A DNA stretch of 64,000 bases from Xiphophorus maculatus (GCF_002775205.1 NC_036456.1:23759968-23823967), one strand, 5' to 3'; shown: positions 11,801 through 43,379, counted from the first letter of the stretch. Translations and numbers: made by a program. Notes: generated by a model not told the origin, from the sequence alone.

Positions 11801-14800
11801 CATGGTGACAGAGATAAGGGGGTTCACTGATGCTCAGAAACTAGAATATTTCACAAAGAGATTTGGTGATGATTCGAGTCTCACTGAAAGGATAACATCC
11901 CATATTCAGTCCTCACAATCCCTGGACATCATGTGCCAGATCCCAGTCTTCTGTTGGATTTCTGCTGTCTTATTCCAGGAAGTCTTCAGCAGAAATGAAG
12001 AGACAGAAATCCCCCAGACTCTTACAGAGTTAATGGCACATTTTGTCTTTGCTCAGTCAAAACGTAGAAGCAGAAAGTATGACATGAACCCTGAGAAAAA
12101 CAGAGAGAAGCTCCTGGAGACTCACAGAGAATTTCTTCTGAAACTTGGGAAACTCGCGTTTGTCCAGCTTCAAGAAAACCAACTCATCTTTTATGAGGAA
12201 GACCTGAAAGATTGTGGCATTGATGTCGGAGAAGCAATAATCTACTCTGGTTTATGTAACACTGTTCTCCAGGAAGAGGAAGTCTCCTCCCAGAAGAAAG
12301 TCTTCTTCTTTGTGCATCTGACTCTTCAAGAGTTCTTTGCTGCTCTGCACGTCTATGAATGCTTGAAAACCAAGAAAACCAACGAACTTGGGAAGTTCCT
12401 TTCTGTGGAAGACAAAGATATTCCTTTACTTGAGCTTCTAAAGATGACAGTTAACAAAGTGCTGGAGAAGAAGAATGGTTATTTAGACTTTTTCTTGCGA
12501 TTCCTGCTTGGCCTGATGGTTGAACCCAATCAGAGATTCCTTCAAGGTCTGTTGACTCCCCTTGACGAATGGGATGACACAGACAAGAAAATCTTAACTT
12601 ACCTGCGATCACTTCGAAGAAAAACCATCTCTCCAGACAGCTGTATCACCATCTTCCAGGCCATGACTGAAATGAGAGATCACAAAGTCAAAGATGAGAT
12701 TCAGGAATTTCTCAAACTGTCTGATCATTCAAAAATGGAACTGGCTCCTTTGCACTGCTCTGCTTTGGCCTACATGCTGCAGGCCTCCAAGAATTATCTG
12801 GATTTACTGGATCTGAAGAGCTACAACACATCAGATGATGGCAGAAGAAGGTTAATACCAGCTGTTAGGAGCAGCAAAAGAGCTGTGTAAGTATGATATT
12901 TGCAATCTTTTTCAATTTCTTTGTTTACGCCAGGGTACCCAAGTCCAATCTTCAAGAGCTACTATCTTGCAGCATTTGGATACATCCTTTATCCAACACA
13001 CCTCCATCAAAAGGCTGAATTCCATCATCAGCATCAAGTCATTAAGCTCTGCAGAGGCTTGGTAATGGGCCATTCATTTGATGGATAGTAGCCCTTGAGG
13101 ACTGGATCAAGTTTTGACATACTTGCCAATTTCTCATTTCCTTTATTGGTGTCTGTAGGCTTTTTATATTTTTTATTTGTGCACTAAAGATATATAAATC
13201 CTTATTATCTTGTGACACATTTCCTTAGGCTTGCAAATTGCAAAGTTACGAAGGATTGGATGGTCTCTCTGGCCATTGCCCTCAAGTTTTCCTACTCAGC
13301 TTTGAGGAATCTCGACTTGAGTAACAATGACCTGAAAGATTCAGGAGTGGAGGGGCTTTGTGGAGGACTCTCGAGTAACTCCTGCAAACTGGAAATACTA
13401 AGGTAACAACACATGAAGTACCATGAACATGGTAATTCATATCACAGAACAGCCTCTACTCTGATATCAAAAATCAGCCACTGACAAAAGATATTTGATA
13501 CCCAGAAGCTATAGTTTGATTTGGAAATAATGTGGTCTGTATGGAAATCAATAATTGTTATGAAAATTATTTGATTTGCATGGGTTTGCCATATCTAGTA
13601 TGAGCATCAAAGAAGAATCATGTTATCCACTGCTGACGTATTCCTATAACAATAGTACCAGAAATTCAGACACAAATTTTGGACTCCATGATCCAATATT
13701 AGCCACAGTGATACTGTGGAACTCGCATCAGCAGAGATGAATCTGTTTGAATCTATGTTTAACCTCTGTATAAGGTACCGTGACGGCAATCATGTTAGGA
13801 CATAACTGTCAGCCAGTCAATGTCAAGGCTCCCTGCATGACAATGGCCTCCCAGGTCACTCGATACTTTCTCAGTCAACCATATTTGGGATAAAACTGGG
13901 GCTCAGCTCCAATCCAGAGCAGATCTGATATGTGTTGAGAGTCAGTTACAAAGCTAAGATAATTATCCAGAGGAAATAATAAAACTCACAAGCTACTGCT
14001 AATGGCAAAGGGATAGCCACACTCACTGAATCACCAATCTGCTTGTTCTGCCAACTTCATCGTCCATTTGACCATTCTATCACTCAATTTTCATGTTTAT
14101 TTTTTAATGTATTTATTTTTTGTATTAATTAGTTTTATTTTGTAACCAGGTTGCTGTGTATTGCAGACTTCTGCCCAGGTCCCTCTTGAAAATGAGATCT
14201 ACTGTAGATCTCAACAGGGTTTACCTGGTTAAATAAAGGAAATAAAATAAATAAAATATTCCTCTTTTCCCACTCTTTTCCTAGGATGTCTGGTTGTTGG
14301 GTCACAGAGAAAGGTTGTGATCATCTGGTCTCAGCTCTTCACTCCAACCCGTCACATCTGATGGAGCTGGACCTGAGCTACAACCATCCAGGAGACTCTG
14401 GAAGCAAGAAGCTCTCTAAGCTGAGGGACGATCCGCAGTACAAGCTCAGAAAGCTAAAGTAATTAAACTGTCTATAGGAAAACTGAACTAAAACCTTAAA
14501 TTGGGTGATAATAAACTTAATTTGATGTACTTTTTGCCTCTACAGCCTCGACTATGGAGGAACTCACAGATTGAAGCCTGGCTTTAGAAAATGTACGTCA
14601 CATGTAGATCAATGTATTCTTTGTCTCATGATGGCTGTCTTTAGAAGTTTGTGTTTAAATTATTTATTCTTTTCTCTAGATGCCTGTGAACTCACTTTCA
14701 GTCCTGATGCAGAACACCAGAAGCTGGTTCTGTCTGAAGGAAACAGAAAGGTGACCTGGATGGAGGATGATCTCCATCCCACAGAAAACTCAGGTCACCA

Positions 14801-15200
14801 CCAGCAGGTGCTGTGCAGTCAGGGCCTGACAAAGCGCCACTACTGGGAGGTGGAGGTCTCTGGATCTTTGAGCATCGGGGTCGCATATAAGGAGGCCTTA
14901 AGGAAAGACAAAACAGGTGATATCAGAATGGGGCGCAATAAGGATTCTTGGTGTTTGGTTTGTTCAGATGGTTTTCATGTTTTGCACCACAATGACAGAG
15001 TAGACGTGTCTTCTCTTGGAATGCGCACCAGTCGGTTTGGGGTGTATCTTGACTGGCCTGCTGGTACTCTGTCTTTCTACAGAGTTTCCTCTGATAGTTT
15101 GATCCATCTTCATACTTACACTGTGGCCTTTAGTGATCCTCTGTATCCTGCAGTTGAACTTAATGCCCAATCATCTGCTCTATTTTGTCCCCTAAAGTGA
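5834..15200 (+). CDS. NLR immune receptor: RING-like, FISNA-NACHT, two LRR exons, PRY-SPRY (complete, 1021 aa)
   Basis: Eight coding exons: 5834-5901, 6335-6439, 6771-6958, 11098-12886, 13229-13402, 14285-14458, 14546-14592, 14680-15200. All junctions are GT-AG, phases agree, and the total is 1022 codons including TGA. Exon 2 carries the fish NLR N-terminal motif (GPSGVSVRSQRS, then PINF). Exon 3 (residues 58-120) is a compact C3HC4 RING-like finger: CSVC, CGH, CKKC, CKKC. Exon 4 holds FISNA and NACHT with Walker A GVAGIGKS (about 217-224), Walker B IIVILDGLDE and sensor WLTSRP. Two 174-bp LRR exons (LDLSNNDL, LDLSYNHP) and a B30.2 domain (about 849-1021) follow. An acceptor at 5821-5824 implies an upstream 5' UTR exon. 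An AATAAA lies at 15853. Intron 3 is 4.1 kb because of the insertion at 8241-10889. Expected to be a cytosolic innate immune sensor; ligand unknown. Confidence 0.9.
5925..6188. mobile_element. CACTG-type MITE, 5'-truncated copy in NLR intron 1
   Basis: The right end reads ACTTGGTAAAATG then TTTTTGCAGTG followed by TA. The inner part is an inverted repeat about AAGTGAAATAAT/ATTATTTCACTT. It matches the fuller copies at 40685, 44784 and 45335. The outer left end is missing. Confidence 0.7.
7167..7259. mobile_element. Tiny MITE with CAGGGTTT ends
   Basis: A 93-bp block with 15-bp terminal inverted repeats matching at 13 positions (CAGGGTTTCCACAGG against CAGGGTTTATACAGG). The inside contains GGTAGTAA repeats. 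CAGGG ends suggest a hAT-type non-autonomous element. No clear 8-bp target duplication is seen. Confidence 0.5.
8241..10889. mobile_element. Putative CACTA-like element carrying a nested gene in NLR intron 3
   Basis: Left end CACTATAAAAAGTG (8241-8254) and the reverse complement of the right end (10876-10889), CACTGGAAAAAGTG, match at 12 of 14 positions. Both are flanked by TA. Weaker similarity appears to extend inward. The interval contains the minus-strand exons at 8989-10690, with a promoter-like start and a poly(A) signal inside the boundaries. CACT(A/G) ends resemble EnSpm/CACTA elements of fish, but no transposase was recognised. Coordinates are exact for the repeats; the interpretation as one element is inference. 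Confidence 0.5.
8989..10690 (-). CDS. Nested minus-strand multi-exon gene or relic, uncharacterised fish family
   Basis: Recognised exons on the minus strand: about 10690-10560 (noncoding start, donor GTAAGTA), 10104-10030 (25 codons, LLKIFRKKGGTTKART), 9534-9455 (RRECILKALIIYLGE, donor GTATGT) and 9309-8989 (stop codon at 8989). The last exon contains IVIDGVEVLNELPSLAAG, ALNMEYP and FTFEALQKILMELG. From memory this resembles the C-terminal region of a multicopy fish family often annotated as SAM-domain-containing or uncharacterised; I cannot confirm the name. The 9455/9309 junction is in phase. The 10030/9534 junction is not, so an exon is missing or the copy is decayed. An open stretch at 9588-9818 could be a further exon. 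An AATAAA (minus) lies at 8646-8641. A CACGTGAC box sits near the start. Function unknown. Confidence 0.45.
14140..14262 (+). mobile_element. L2-type LINE 3' tail
   Basis: Contains GGTCCCTCTTGAAAATGAGA, a short palindrome GAGATCTAC/GTAGATCTC, CCTGGTTAAATAAAGG and an A/T-rich AAATA tail. This is the familiar 3' end of fish L2/Maui-like LINEs, ending just before the acceptor of the second LRR exon. Confidence 0.65.
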
Positions 15201-15374
15201 TTTAATTGGGTCCTGCTCACATGTCTACAATGCTGTAAAAAATCTTTCTATGGATTAATCTGTTCTTGTTGTTTTTTCAGACCATCAAACAAATTTTAAA
15301 TTGGCTGTTCCAGATTAGCATATCAGGTGCTAGGTCAATCCAAAAACTTCATTTATTTAAGAGTTAAGAGGTGA

Positions 15375-15690
15375 ACTTGCTGGTGTGCATTGGGTCATTG
15401 TTCCCCTACAAACTGATGCTGGTCATTCTCCCATAGACCAGAATACATGGATCCATCAGTTACCGCAATTAGTCCTTATCCTGAAGGCCTAAAGCAACCC
15501 CAGACCATCATACTACTACCTCCACTTTTGCCTCTATTCTCTTACTGAAATGCAGGTTTACACCAGATGTATTGGTACGCACACCATCCAGAAAGATCTG
15601 CTTCAGCTTTCCAGTCATTTAAACATCATCATCTCAATCATCTGATCATCATCAAGATGTATTTTGGGAAATTGTGAAATGGCTTTTTAT
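15375..15690 (-). pseudogene. Tc1-like transposase relic
   Basis: Read on the minus strand, fragments match the DDE region of Tc1-like transposases: a piece resembling QYIWCKPAFQ, then GGSSMMVWGCF, then sequence like the DNDP-H motif near 15390. Stops and indels interrupt it. It is a dead fragment, and inverted repeats were not found. Confidence 0.7.
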
Positions 15691-16175
15691 AAACTCTTTA
15701 GTTTTGGCAAAATCTCTCTTTCTTATTATCAAATCAAGTCCTCTGACTTTAATTGAGGCAAATAAGCCCTGATGTGCTTTAGATGTTATTCTGACTTCTT
15801 GATGTCTTGTTTATGTTGTGAAATGGATTACATTCAATTGATTTATTTACTTGAATAAAGAGGCAATAATCCGGCCTCTGTGTGGTTTGTGAAACTAAGC
15901 CAAAAACTTTGGTTAATCAAGTTAATTTCATGTTTTAATAAGGGGATAACAGCTGGGGAAGTTGGTTTGGATAACTTTTTTTAATAGTCATTGTTTCTTC
16001 AAGTTTTCCCTTTTGCAGTTAAAGCCTCAAACAAACACATCCTACATTCTTCAGCTTTCTTCTGCTTGTGTGTTAAATTAGAATAAAGTTTACAATTTCT
16101 TCCTAGGGATTACATTGGTGCTTCATTTTTGTTATTAGCAAGAGCATTTTTATTGTCAGTCATGTTTATTTTACT

Positions 16176-16234
16176 GGTTTTACATTTCTTAATGTAAAAC
16201 CAATTCAAACAAACTTAGCTTTGTTTGAATTGGT
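16176..16234. repeat. Two overlapping perfect hairpins
   Basis: Arms 16176-16186 and 16191-16201 (11 bp, GGTTTTACATT) form one stem. Arms 16199-16213 and 16220-16234 (15 bp, ACCAATTCAAACAAA) form another. They share 3 bases, so both cannot fully form at once. Confidence 0.8.
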
Positions 16235-18829
16235 TGATCTGTTTGGTTGTGAATTGATTTTTGATTTTACATTATTTTTGCTTTCACTGTGGTTGGAGTT
16301 TATTGAATTTAACAGATAAAAGTATAAAACTGGAACATAAACAAACATAAACATTGCTCAGCAAATTTATTCCTAAATTTCAGAAAACTGAAAAGATCCA
16401 AAAACTGAAAGAGGTATTGAAGATGCAGCATATCTTCATGGCAGCTAGAGAAATGTTTGTGATCACAGTATTTGTATGTAACATTTTCATGTCAGTTTAA
16501 GTGAAAGAAGTGTCATACCATGATGTGGTAACTTTGCTATTTGAAAAGCAAGTACACAATTTAATTATGAACATTTTATGAAATGTCTGTCTCATAGCTG
16601 AATGGGAATATTTTTTTTTAATTTGTCCTTGTGACTTGGTGCTTTAGCTCAGAGAAAAGCATTACAAACCAAAAAGTGTTTTTGTGTGAAGTGGAACATG
16701 TTCTCTGTGCAGCATTTGACCAAATAACTGTTCTTCTCTTCAAAGTTCCTTCTTGAAAGAAATGAGACCTAAAGAACAATCTGTGTCTCCTCATTATTCT
16801 GTTGTATGAGTTATAAAACATCTGTGAAGCCTCTGATTGATGTGTGATGGTTTACCTTGATGTCAGTCTTTTTAAAAAGTGTTATCTGGGTTCAAAATGT
16901 TTTATCCAAAACATCAAATTGTTCCATTAAAACTCTGCTTGGTGCTCCGTTTTTGTGAATTCGTGTTTTTGTTTTGTTTTTATAACAATGTACCATCTTT
17001 TGTTTTTTGGGTTTGAGATTAAACAATTTTTAAAAATGAGAAAGTTGTGTGTTTTATTGTTAAAGATTTTAACACTTGATTCTTTGCAAAAATTAGCAAC
17101 TTTTGCAAATAATTGCTACCAGCAGGGGACAGCACTGAGTTATTTTGGTTTTATTGAAATTAACTGGACTAAGCAAAGAATATAATCACAATTAAAATAA
17201 ATAAGGCATTATATAAATTACATAAATCTTTAGAAATAAAGATTTATCATCACATTGAATGATGTGATATTCACCATCATCTCCTGTTTCCTGATTTATT
17301 TTTTACTAAAGGCTGTTTTCTCTTTTCTCTCTCTTGTCTGCACACCTTGTCATTAATGCTTCAGTGGTTTCAGTGAAGGGTGTGTCCTTTCTTTCTGCCT
17401 GGGGTCCCAGCTGTCAACCCCACCCCCATCAGATCAGGGTGGGGTCTCGGCCTTCATCCAGGATAATAACAAAGAAAAAAGTCCCAGAAAAAAAAGAGAT
17501 AAATGAGACAAAAGAAGCAGGTGTGCTCCAGACGCAGCATAATAAACATAACGACCAGGTGAAACCTGTTCAGGTCTCTTCAAAAGAGATGAATGTAAAT
17601 AGATGCTTTAGAGAAGAAAGATGTTTTCTACTTTGTTTTTGCATTTATTTAATAAATAAAAACATAATGGAATCAGGTTTAAATGATTTATGGAACTTTT
17701 AAAGATCAAGTTGTTTATATTTTAAAACCTCAGAGCTGTAAAAAAAAAAAAGTACTTTGTTTTTATAACTTATATTTTACCTGCAGCAACAAATCCTTTG
17801 AGCAAGTAACAGATTTTCTCCTGACTTCATAACAGCAACAGAAGTTTTCACACCTCCAGTTTAATCCCTTAATTTACCATTTAATATAAGAAATATTTAT
17901 TTCTCTCTGCCACTGTTAGCTTTTACTTCTGCTTATTTGTATTTAGTTGTCATCAACACGTAGTTGCATCACACAGTAAATCATGTTGCCGGGTTGCCAA
18001 TAGTTAATTAACTTTCATGTTTCAAACAGATAAAAAATTATATATTTTTTAAAAACTGAAGTTATAGAAATCAACGTCAGAAAGGTGAAAAGAAGAGGAT
18101 TTAGAAAGAAATGTCTGGTTCAAACTATATAACAATATATACAACATAGTTAATATGATGTAAACTTGAAAAAAACACACTGAGGAATACAAAATCCTAC
18201 TGCTAATAAAAAACAAAAATAGATAAATATCCATTTCCAAAATACTAAACCTAATAGTAAAAATATATAAACAAAAGACCCTATTGGAAAGAATACTCTT
18301 GATAATAAAAATAAAATAAAATAAAAAAATAAATAAATTAGATACTGAAATGGTAGCTAAATAAATTAAAGAACCATACTTAAAGTACTAAATAAAGCAA
18401 ATCAATGTTTATTTTCCCTTCTACGAGTAGATGCATTAATAATGATAATTTAGTCCAAATTAAATTATAATTGACTTTATAATTTAAATTTATTTAATTG
18501 AATACACTCTTTATTATGGCTTTAACCAGTTTTCACCAGCAGGGGGAGCTGTTGTACTAAAATGCTTCTGTTCTACCTCCTTTTGTCTGTTAAACTCTTA
18601 TTTATACTAATTGCGTTTTCTTTTTTAGAAAAACGAAAAAATAAAAAAGAGAATATTACATTTAATGTTAAACGGACAAATAACTGGAGTAAACTTTAAC
18701 TTTGATATGCTAATGTAATAATATATATTGAACAGTTTATTTACTGTATTAAAATTTAGTGGTTTTTACTCAACATATACCTTCATTTAAGGTGATTATT
18801 AATTAAAAGAAGAATCAGACAAAGGAGAG

Positions 18830-19140
18830 AAAGGCGAGAGACGGTAGAGGGAGACAGACAATGGGAGCGGAGAGAGAGAGAGGGAGGAGGGACGTTTGTT
18901 CACGTTCAGCCGCGGAGAGGACGGGGAGGGCGGGGTGGATCCAGCCGGTGTCTCCTCTCTGCTGCAGCGGCCATGCTGCTGTCCGCCGCCTCGCTCCGCG
19001 CATCCCGCTCCTCCGCAGGTGAAACCGGCCGCCGCTGCATCCCCGCGTCCCGGGTTGACTCACAGGCCCGGCGCGGCTAGGCTCGGCCGCAGCGGTTCTC
19101 CCGAACTGGATCCGCCGGAACGGCCCGGAACGCGGCGGCG
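18830..19140 (+). promoter_or_regulatory. dclk2: GC-rich promoter and noncoding exon 1 of dclk2
   Basis: An abrupt GC- and CpG-rich island in an AT-rich setting, preceded by a purine-rich stretch. It ends in GCGGCG followed by GTGAGAAG, a good donor at 19141. No TATA box is obvious. The next acceptor (19541-19546, TTTCAG) opens the exon with the dclk2 start codon, so this is most simply its CpG-island promoter and first 5' UTR exon. The transcription start was not determined. Confidence 0.65.
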
Positions 19141-20099
19141 GTGAGAAGGGGGAGGAAGAGGAGAAAGGCTCCTTAGCAACAAACCGGTTTCATGGCATTA
19201 TTGGTAGGTACCTCCCTCTGTCTGTCTGTCAGCAGCTTAGCAGCAGCGGCTCGGATTGATGGATAAAGTCAATGAGATGAAGAGAGAGAGACAAACTGTA
19301 CTCAGGTTTTATAATCATCTCAACATTTTGTTCTTGATTTAAATGGATTTTCCCAACAGGATGTCCTCCTAAAACGTGGACAAACCAACCCAGTTTTACC
19401 TAAATGTTCTCTTTTTAAAAACAACAAAAAGATTAAATATTATGTTGTAATATTTAGCATCCTCCAGTGAAAAACCCAACATCTGGGCGAATCTGTCTTG
19501 TCAGTTCAAACCATCTCATTGTCTTTTTTTTTGCATATCTTTTCAGGGATGGACGGGACACTGAGGATTAAACTTTGACCTGTGCCAAAAAGACCCAAAA
19601 TGAACTGGATCAGAGTGATAATGGTTTATTGATTTGGGTTTAAAGCAGGACTGGTTTCGCTTGGTTTGTTTGAAAGCCAGACATCTGAGGTTATGATCGG
19701 GTCAGTGAGACTGCAGTGAATGAGCCTCAGGGATTGAATAAAGGAGGTCTAAGATGATTGGCAGGTCTTCTTAGTGTTCATCTGGAACTCTGAGGTTCTT
19801 GATTGGCCCAACAACAAGATATCTAAATTCTTAGCTTAGCATTTTTAAGGTCCACTGGATTTACACCATACCCTGATGTGAAAACATATTCCTGAACTAC
19901 ACTGGACCAGAATTGGTGACAATAGATCACAACTGGCTTTTGCCAATCCTGGTACTGATTGAGGACCAAAGGTGACTGGGTTGAATGGGAATAGTAGCCC
20001 TCTTGAACTGGGTTTGGACCAAGAATTGACTCGTTTTGTGTATTGGAATATGAATCTTAAATCGGATGAACTCTGAGTGCAACTGTAACATCATTCGCC

Positions 20100-38928
<18,829 letters not shown>

Positions 38929-39198
38929 GCCACATCCCCGTCCCACTGGTCTAAAGGAACCATCATACAGTCTGGGAGCAACCAACTGGGAGCCAAATAA
39001 TCTTCCTAAAGTCTCCATTTACATGCAACCGACTCCCTTTCATTTCTAGAAAAGTAGAACTTTAAAACATAGACAGATGTAATTAAACATTCTCTACTAC
39101 ATTTTTGCTCCTCAACTAGTGACTTAATACACACAAAGTGAAGTTATCCCAACATCATCTTAGGGACGAGATGACGTTTAATCTAAAACCTAACTGTT

Positions 39199-39555
39199 CA
39201 GTAGCTGCATTTCCATTACAAGTCTGTGCAAAACTGTTGATATCCCATTAATGTTGGGGGAAAAAATACAATTTCACAATTGCGACACTTCTGTTAAAAA
39301 ACACAATTAAAATGACAGGCCTTTAAAAATCATGGTGCACCATTTTCCTCAAACTACTTCCTGTCATCTTGTTTGTCGTTTCCAGCAGTAGTAACATCCA
39401 GTTGTTGATCACATGACTTGTGCAATGGGAAATACACTGATTTTGATAAAAACCACCTCATCCTGGCTCAAAAAGGTTTTTATTGAAAAATGTTAACTTT
39501 TTTCAAAATTACTTACATAATTTAAATTATTTGATCAATGGAAACGCAGCTACTG
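39199..39555. mobile_element. MITE with GTAGCTGC(A/G)TTTCCATT ends
   Basis: The left end CAGTAGCTGCATTTCCATTA and the reverse complement of the right end, CAGTAGCTGCGTTTCCATT, match almost perfectly 357 bp apart. It inserted in the dclk2 3' flank. Confidence 0.75.
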
Positions 39556-40684
39556 GCAGTCAGACAAACCCACTGCATACTTATAGATTTATTCAACACA
39601 TCTACAGGATTTTCCCTCAGATCTGGTCAGAAATGTTAAATAAGTTTGAGAAATTTGCCTTTGCTCTCAAAAACAAACAAAGCCCACTATCTCAGTTTGG
39701 ACTTTTGATTCTGGTTCCTGTTTCCATGGAAACTAAATCGACAGTCTTGTATCTAGTTTCTTTTCCCTAAATGAGGTTTATTATGGTTCATGGCTAAGTT
39801 TTCAGATATTGGGTTAATTTCTGAACCGGTTTATAGAGTAGCCTTAAATCTATCTTAATTTCCAGCAAACTAAATGAGTTTGCATTATTTAAAATGAACC
39901 CAAAGTTTATTTTCTCCACTTCTTTCTCTCTTTGGTTCTCTGACATGGACTGAGTTTCCTGGTTATTTACTCCAGACCAGTCTCTCCAGTATTAAATCCA
40001 GTTGATCTCCTGGAAACCGTCCAGAGCGCGTGCCAATTGATCCCCAGAAGGTTTTGCACAAGGCCCGGCTCTGATCCGTTAAAGCAGGCGCCGCTACTGA
40101 AACCAATTCATGCTGCTTGCAGGACTTCCATGAACACAGGGACACCATCAAGGTGCTGCCGACTCCTTCGATTGGACCGAAGTTTCCTGATTAAACACCA
40201 TGGTCTGGAATGAACTTTAAATGGGATTTTACTTATTTTACTACAAATAAGAACGGCTCTAACCTTCTCTGAAGTTCCTGCTAAACCAGGATGTCTTCCA
40301 TTTATCTGAAAATATGTCCAACTTTTGTCTCTCCACTGGAGAAACTCACGTCGTCTTCTTGCCATCAACCAACTGAGGAGATATTTGAGCACTGTGCCTG
40401 TCTGCGCTGCTGATCCAGTCTTTTTTTATTTCCATCTTTATAAAAATAATGCAGAATCTTTGGAAATATCTCTCCAGAAAGAACTTTTTTTTTTTTTACT
40501 TTTTTTTTCTGTTTATCAACTGAAGTTTGAGTTGATTGGAAGAATCTCGGGAAAATGAACGCAGCAAATCTGAATTTAGGCTTTTCATTAAGATATAATG
40601 AGCAAGAAAGAAAAGTCAGAACTCAAAACACATCCGTTTACCTTCACTTGAGCTGAATCCCATTTCCTATTCATATCCAGGCTA

Positions 40685-41091
40685 CACTGCAAAAACACAA
40701 AATCTTACCAAGTATTTTCGTCTAGTTTCTTGTACAAATATCTTAGTACACGTGAAATAAGATGTAACTTCTAACCAAGTTTTCTGCAAAAGTTAGGAGC
40801 TTTGTTTTGAATAAATAAGTACTTTTCCATCAATTAATATTGGTGAAAACGTACTACTTCCACTGGCAGATTATTTAACTTGTGACTAGGCAAAAATGTC
40901 TTGTTATAAGTAAATAATCTACCAATGGAACCAGTTCCTCTTTCTCAATTTTAAAGATTTACTTTAAATAAGCTCCTATATTTTGCTGAAAAGTTACTTA
41001 TAAGTTACATTTGTCTTATTTCAAGTGTACTAAGATGTTTGTACAAGATACTAGACAAAAATACTTGGTAAGATTTTATGTTTTTGTAGTG
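40685..41091. mobile_element. CACTG-type foldback MITE, full-length copy
   Basis: Starts CACTGCAAAAACACAAAATC after TA and ends TTTTTGTAGTG. The two halves are largely reverse complements (CTTACCAAGTATTTT against AAAATACTTGGTAAG; inner AAATAAGA/TCTTATTT), so the whole 407 bp can fold back on itself. Confidence 0.85.
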
Positions 41092-43379
41092 TTGCATTGG
41101 TAAGAAAAGGTGCTAGTTCCACTGCTATGTGTTTGTTTGATGTCTTTAACATATATGAAAAAATGTATTATTGCATATTTTGAAATACAGCTGCTCTAAA
41201 TTAATTCAGATGCTTAAAAGCAAGCAGAGCCTGCTGGTTCTTCTCCACCTTGCTGGATTCAAAGCCAAACTTTATCATTTAAATAACAGAGAAGATAAAA
41301 TACTTTTGTTAGTAATAATTCTGAATGCTGTTGGAAATTATGAAAAAATATTGACATTTTAGTCTGGAAAAGAGATTTGAACTTTGGAAATGGGATTCAG
41401 CCTCAGGATCGTCTTTAACTTCCGTTTTCTGCTTCTTCATACCTTCACCTACTTTAAGACATTCTGTTTTATTCCTGATCAACTGACTTACATCTATTTT
41501 TATCACCTGAACTGTTCAAGCATCGCTTTAAAGATGCATTTGGACTGAATTTAAGGGCACACTGAAGTCCAAATGATGAGCTCTTTGCTTCTCCTCACTT
41601 TATATCATTTTAGATAAAAGGGTAAGACTGTAAATAATGTAGATACCGTTCCGTCAGTGTTTGTGAGTCTGTTGTGAAGTAGGAAAACAGTAGCAGATTG
41701 AAGAATAAGTAGTGTTACAAATGAAAAGAACAATCTCATCGTCAATGCCTCAAAAAAAAAAAAAACCTAAAGAAAATGATTTTCCACATAACTAATAAAC
41801 CATTTTGACATTTAAATGTAATTTCAGTATTTAGATAGTTAAAAAACAGATATTTGGGATTCAGGAAAGGTAGCGACCTGTAAGGAAAGGTAGCAAACAT
41901 CAATGAATCTCTTTCTTTTATATAATCATGTTACATCCAACTAACGTTCGTCTCCATTTGCACTTTCCATGAAACTGTCTGTCCAAAGCTGTGTGTTTGT
42001 TTGATGTTTTCACTTTTGGGAAAGAGGAACTTTTGAGATGGGCGTTTGCATCAATGGGAAAGTAGTTCCCGTCTATAAAACTTGAAAAGAAAGTGTCTGA
42101 ATAAACGCATTGACCTGATGCAGTGATGCAACCTTTCCATGGCCTTGACCTTTGGTTGGAGCTGCTCACTCAGAGTTTGGCTGGAGGCTCTCCTAAAACT
42201 ATAAATGTTCAAATTCATTGAAATTGTTAATATTCAACCATTTATGGGCTGACTTTGACACATAAAACGTTTCTGTAGCTGTGCTTCAAATGAAGTAAAT
42301 ATTTGGAAGAAAATGAACTTTAACTGAACAATTTAGGCTGAATTATTATATAATTCTACTACTAGTCCAGTAGTTATAAATGATTCACCAAAAATGGCAA
42401 ACTTAAACTACTGGCAGCCCTCAAAACGTATTAAATTAAAGATGCAAATGTTAGTTTGATTTATTTTTAAAATTTATTTTATTTTTTAAGTTTTTCCTTC
42501 TTAATAAAATATTTTTACAGATTGTATATCATTAAAGATCCAAAATATAAACAGCTGCCTTTTAAAAGAAAAACATACAATTTTAAAAATTCTTATTTTC
42601 TGTGTTTGTTGGCCAAATTTTTGCCACTGTTGACTTGAAATCAGGGCCTGAACAGAATCATTTCTACGGCCAAAAATAGCCCTTGACCCACACTTTGGAC
42701 ACCCCTGTGGCCTAATAATGGCCAAAGTGATTTGAATCAGGCACAAATGCAAAACAAAACAAAAATCTGACTTTTGCTGATTCAAACAGATTTTCAGCTG
42801 CATTTAGATGTCTGCAGTCAAATGTTTTAGTTTCGTAAATGTATTCAGTCAGAAATATGTATCTGAAGTTTGGTAGTAAAAGTTTTTGATGAGCTCAGAT
42901 TGTTATCAACCATCCCAGACTACTCTACTTATCACTGGGGTGTAAAATTGCATCAACTTTTGTTATTGAGATTCTAACAAGCCCGTCTTTCTGAGCTGTT
43001 GTTACCCTGGAGAAAAACTTCAGCCAAACTCTGGATTGGCGACTTGACCTTTGACCTTCTATGCCTGCTATGTACCCAGTGGTCTTAATTCTTTTCTCTT
43101 TGCTTTATACCAAACCAAGAGGAGCCTTCAGTTGTTGCTGTTTGTCCTGCTAACACCTGAGTCAAAAATGAGAGGAAATCTGTTCAGTTCATGAGAATCT
43201 TTGAAAAAAATGCTTTACTTTTTCAAACTCTCTGTAAAAAAAGTGTTCTACCAAATTTATTTAGTCTTGCAGATAAACTTTTAAGTGGTGCATTAAGATA
43301 ACTTACAAAAAACATGAATCCAGAATTGAAAGAAAATATTGAAAGTATTAAGGCCATGTTAAGAAAATACAATAATGAA

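Larger units (their letters stand above)
15201..18829. other. Spacer between the NLR gene and dclk2
   Basis: AT-rich, with the NLR 3' flank (AATAAA at 15853), a Tc1-like relic (15375-15690) and overlapping hairpins at 16176-16234. The longest open frame, around 17334-17702, shows no recognisable domain. No gene is supported here. Confidence 0.5.

Noticed and set aside
17334..17702. 122-codon ORF in the spacer before dclk2
   Set aside because: Low-complexity Lys-rich end, no splice context or known domain; a vague likeness to NLR N-terminal exons did not hold when read in frame.
18815..19144. ORFs on both strands of the GC-rich island
   Set aside because: CpG-island sequence with few stops; the region ends at a donor site and fits a 5' UTR exon better.
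39483..39770. ORF downstream of dclk2
   Set aside because: Overlaps the end of a MITE and AT-rich UTR; no homology recognised.
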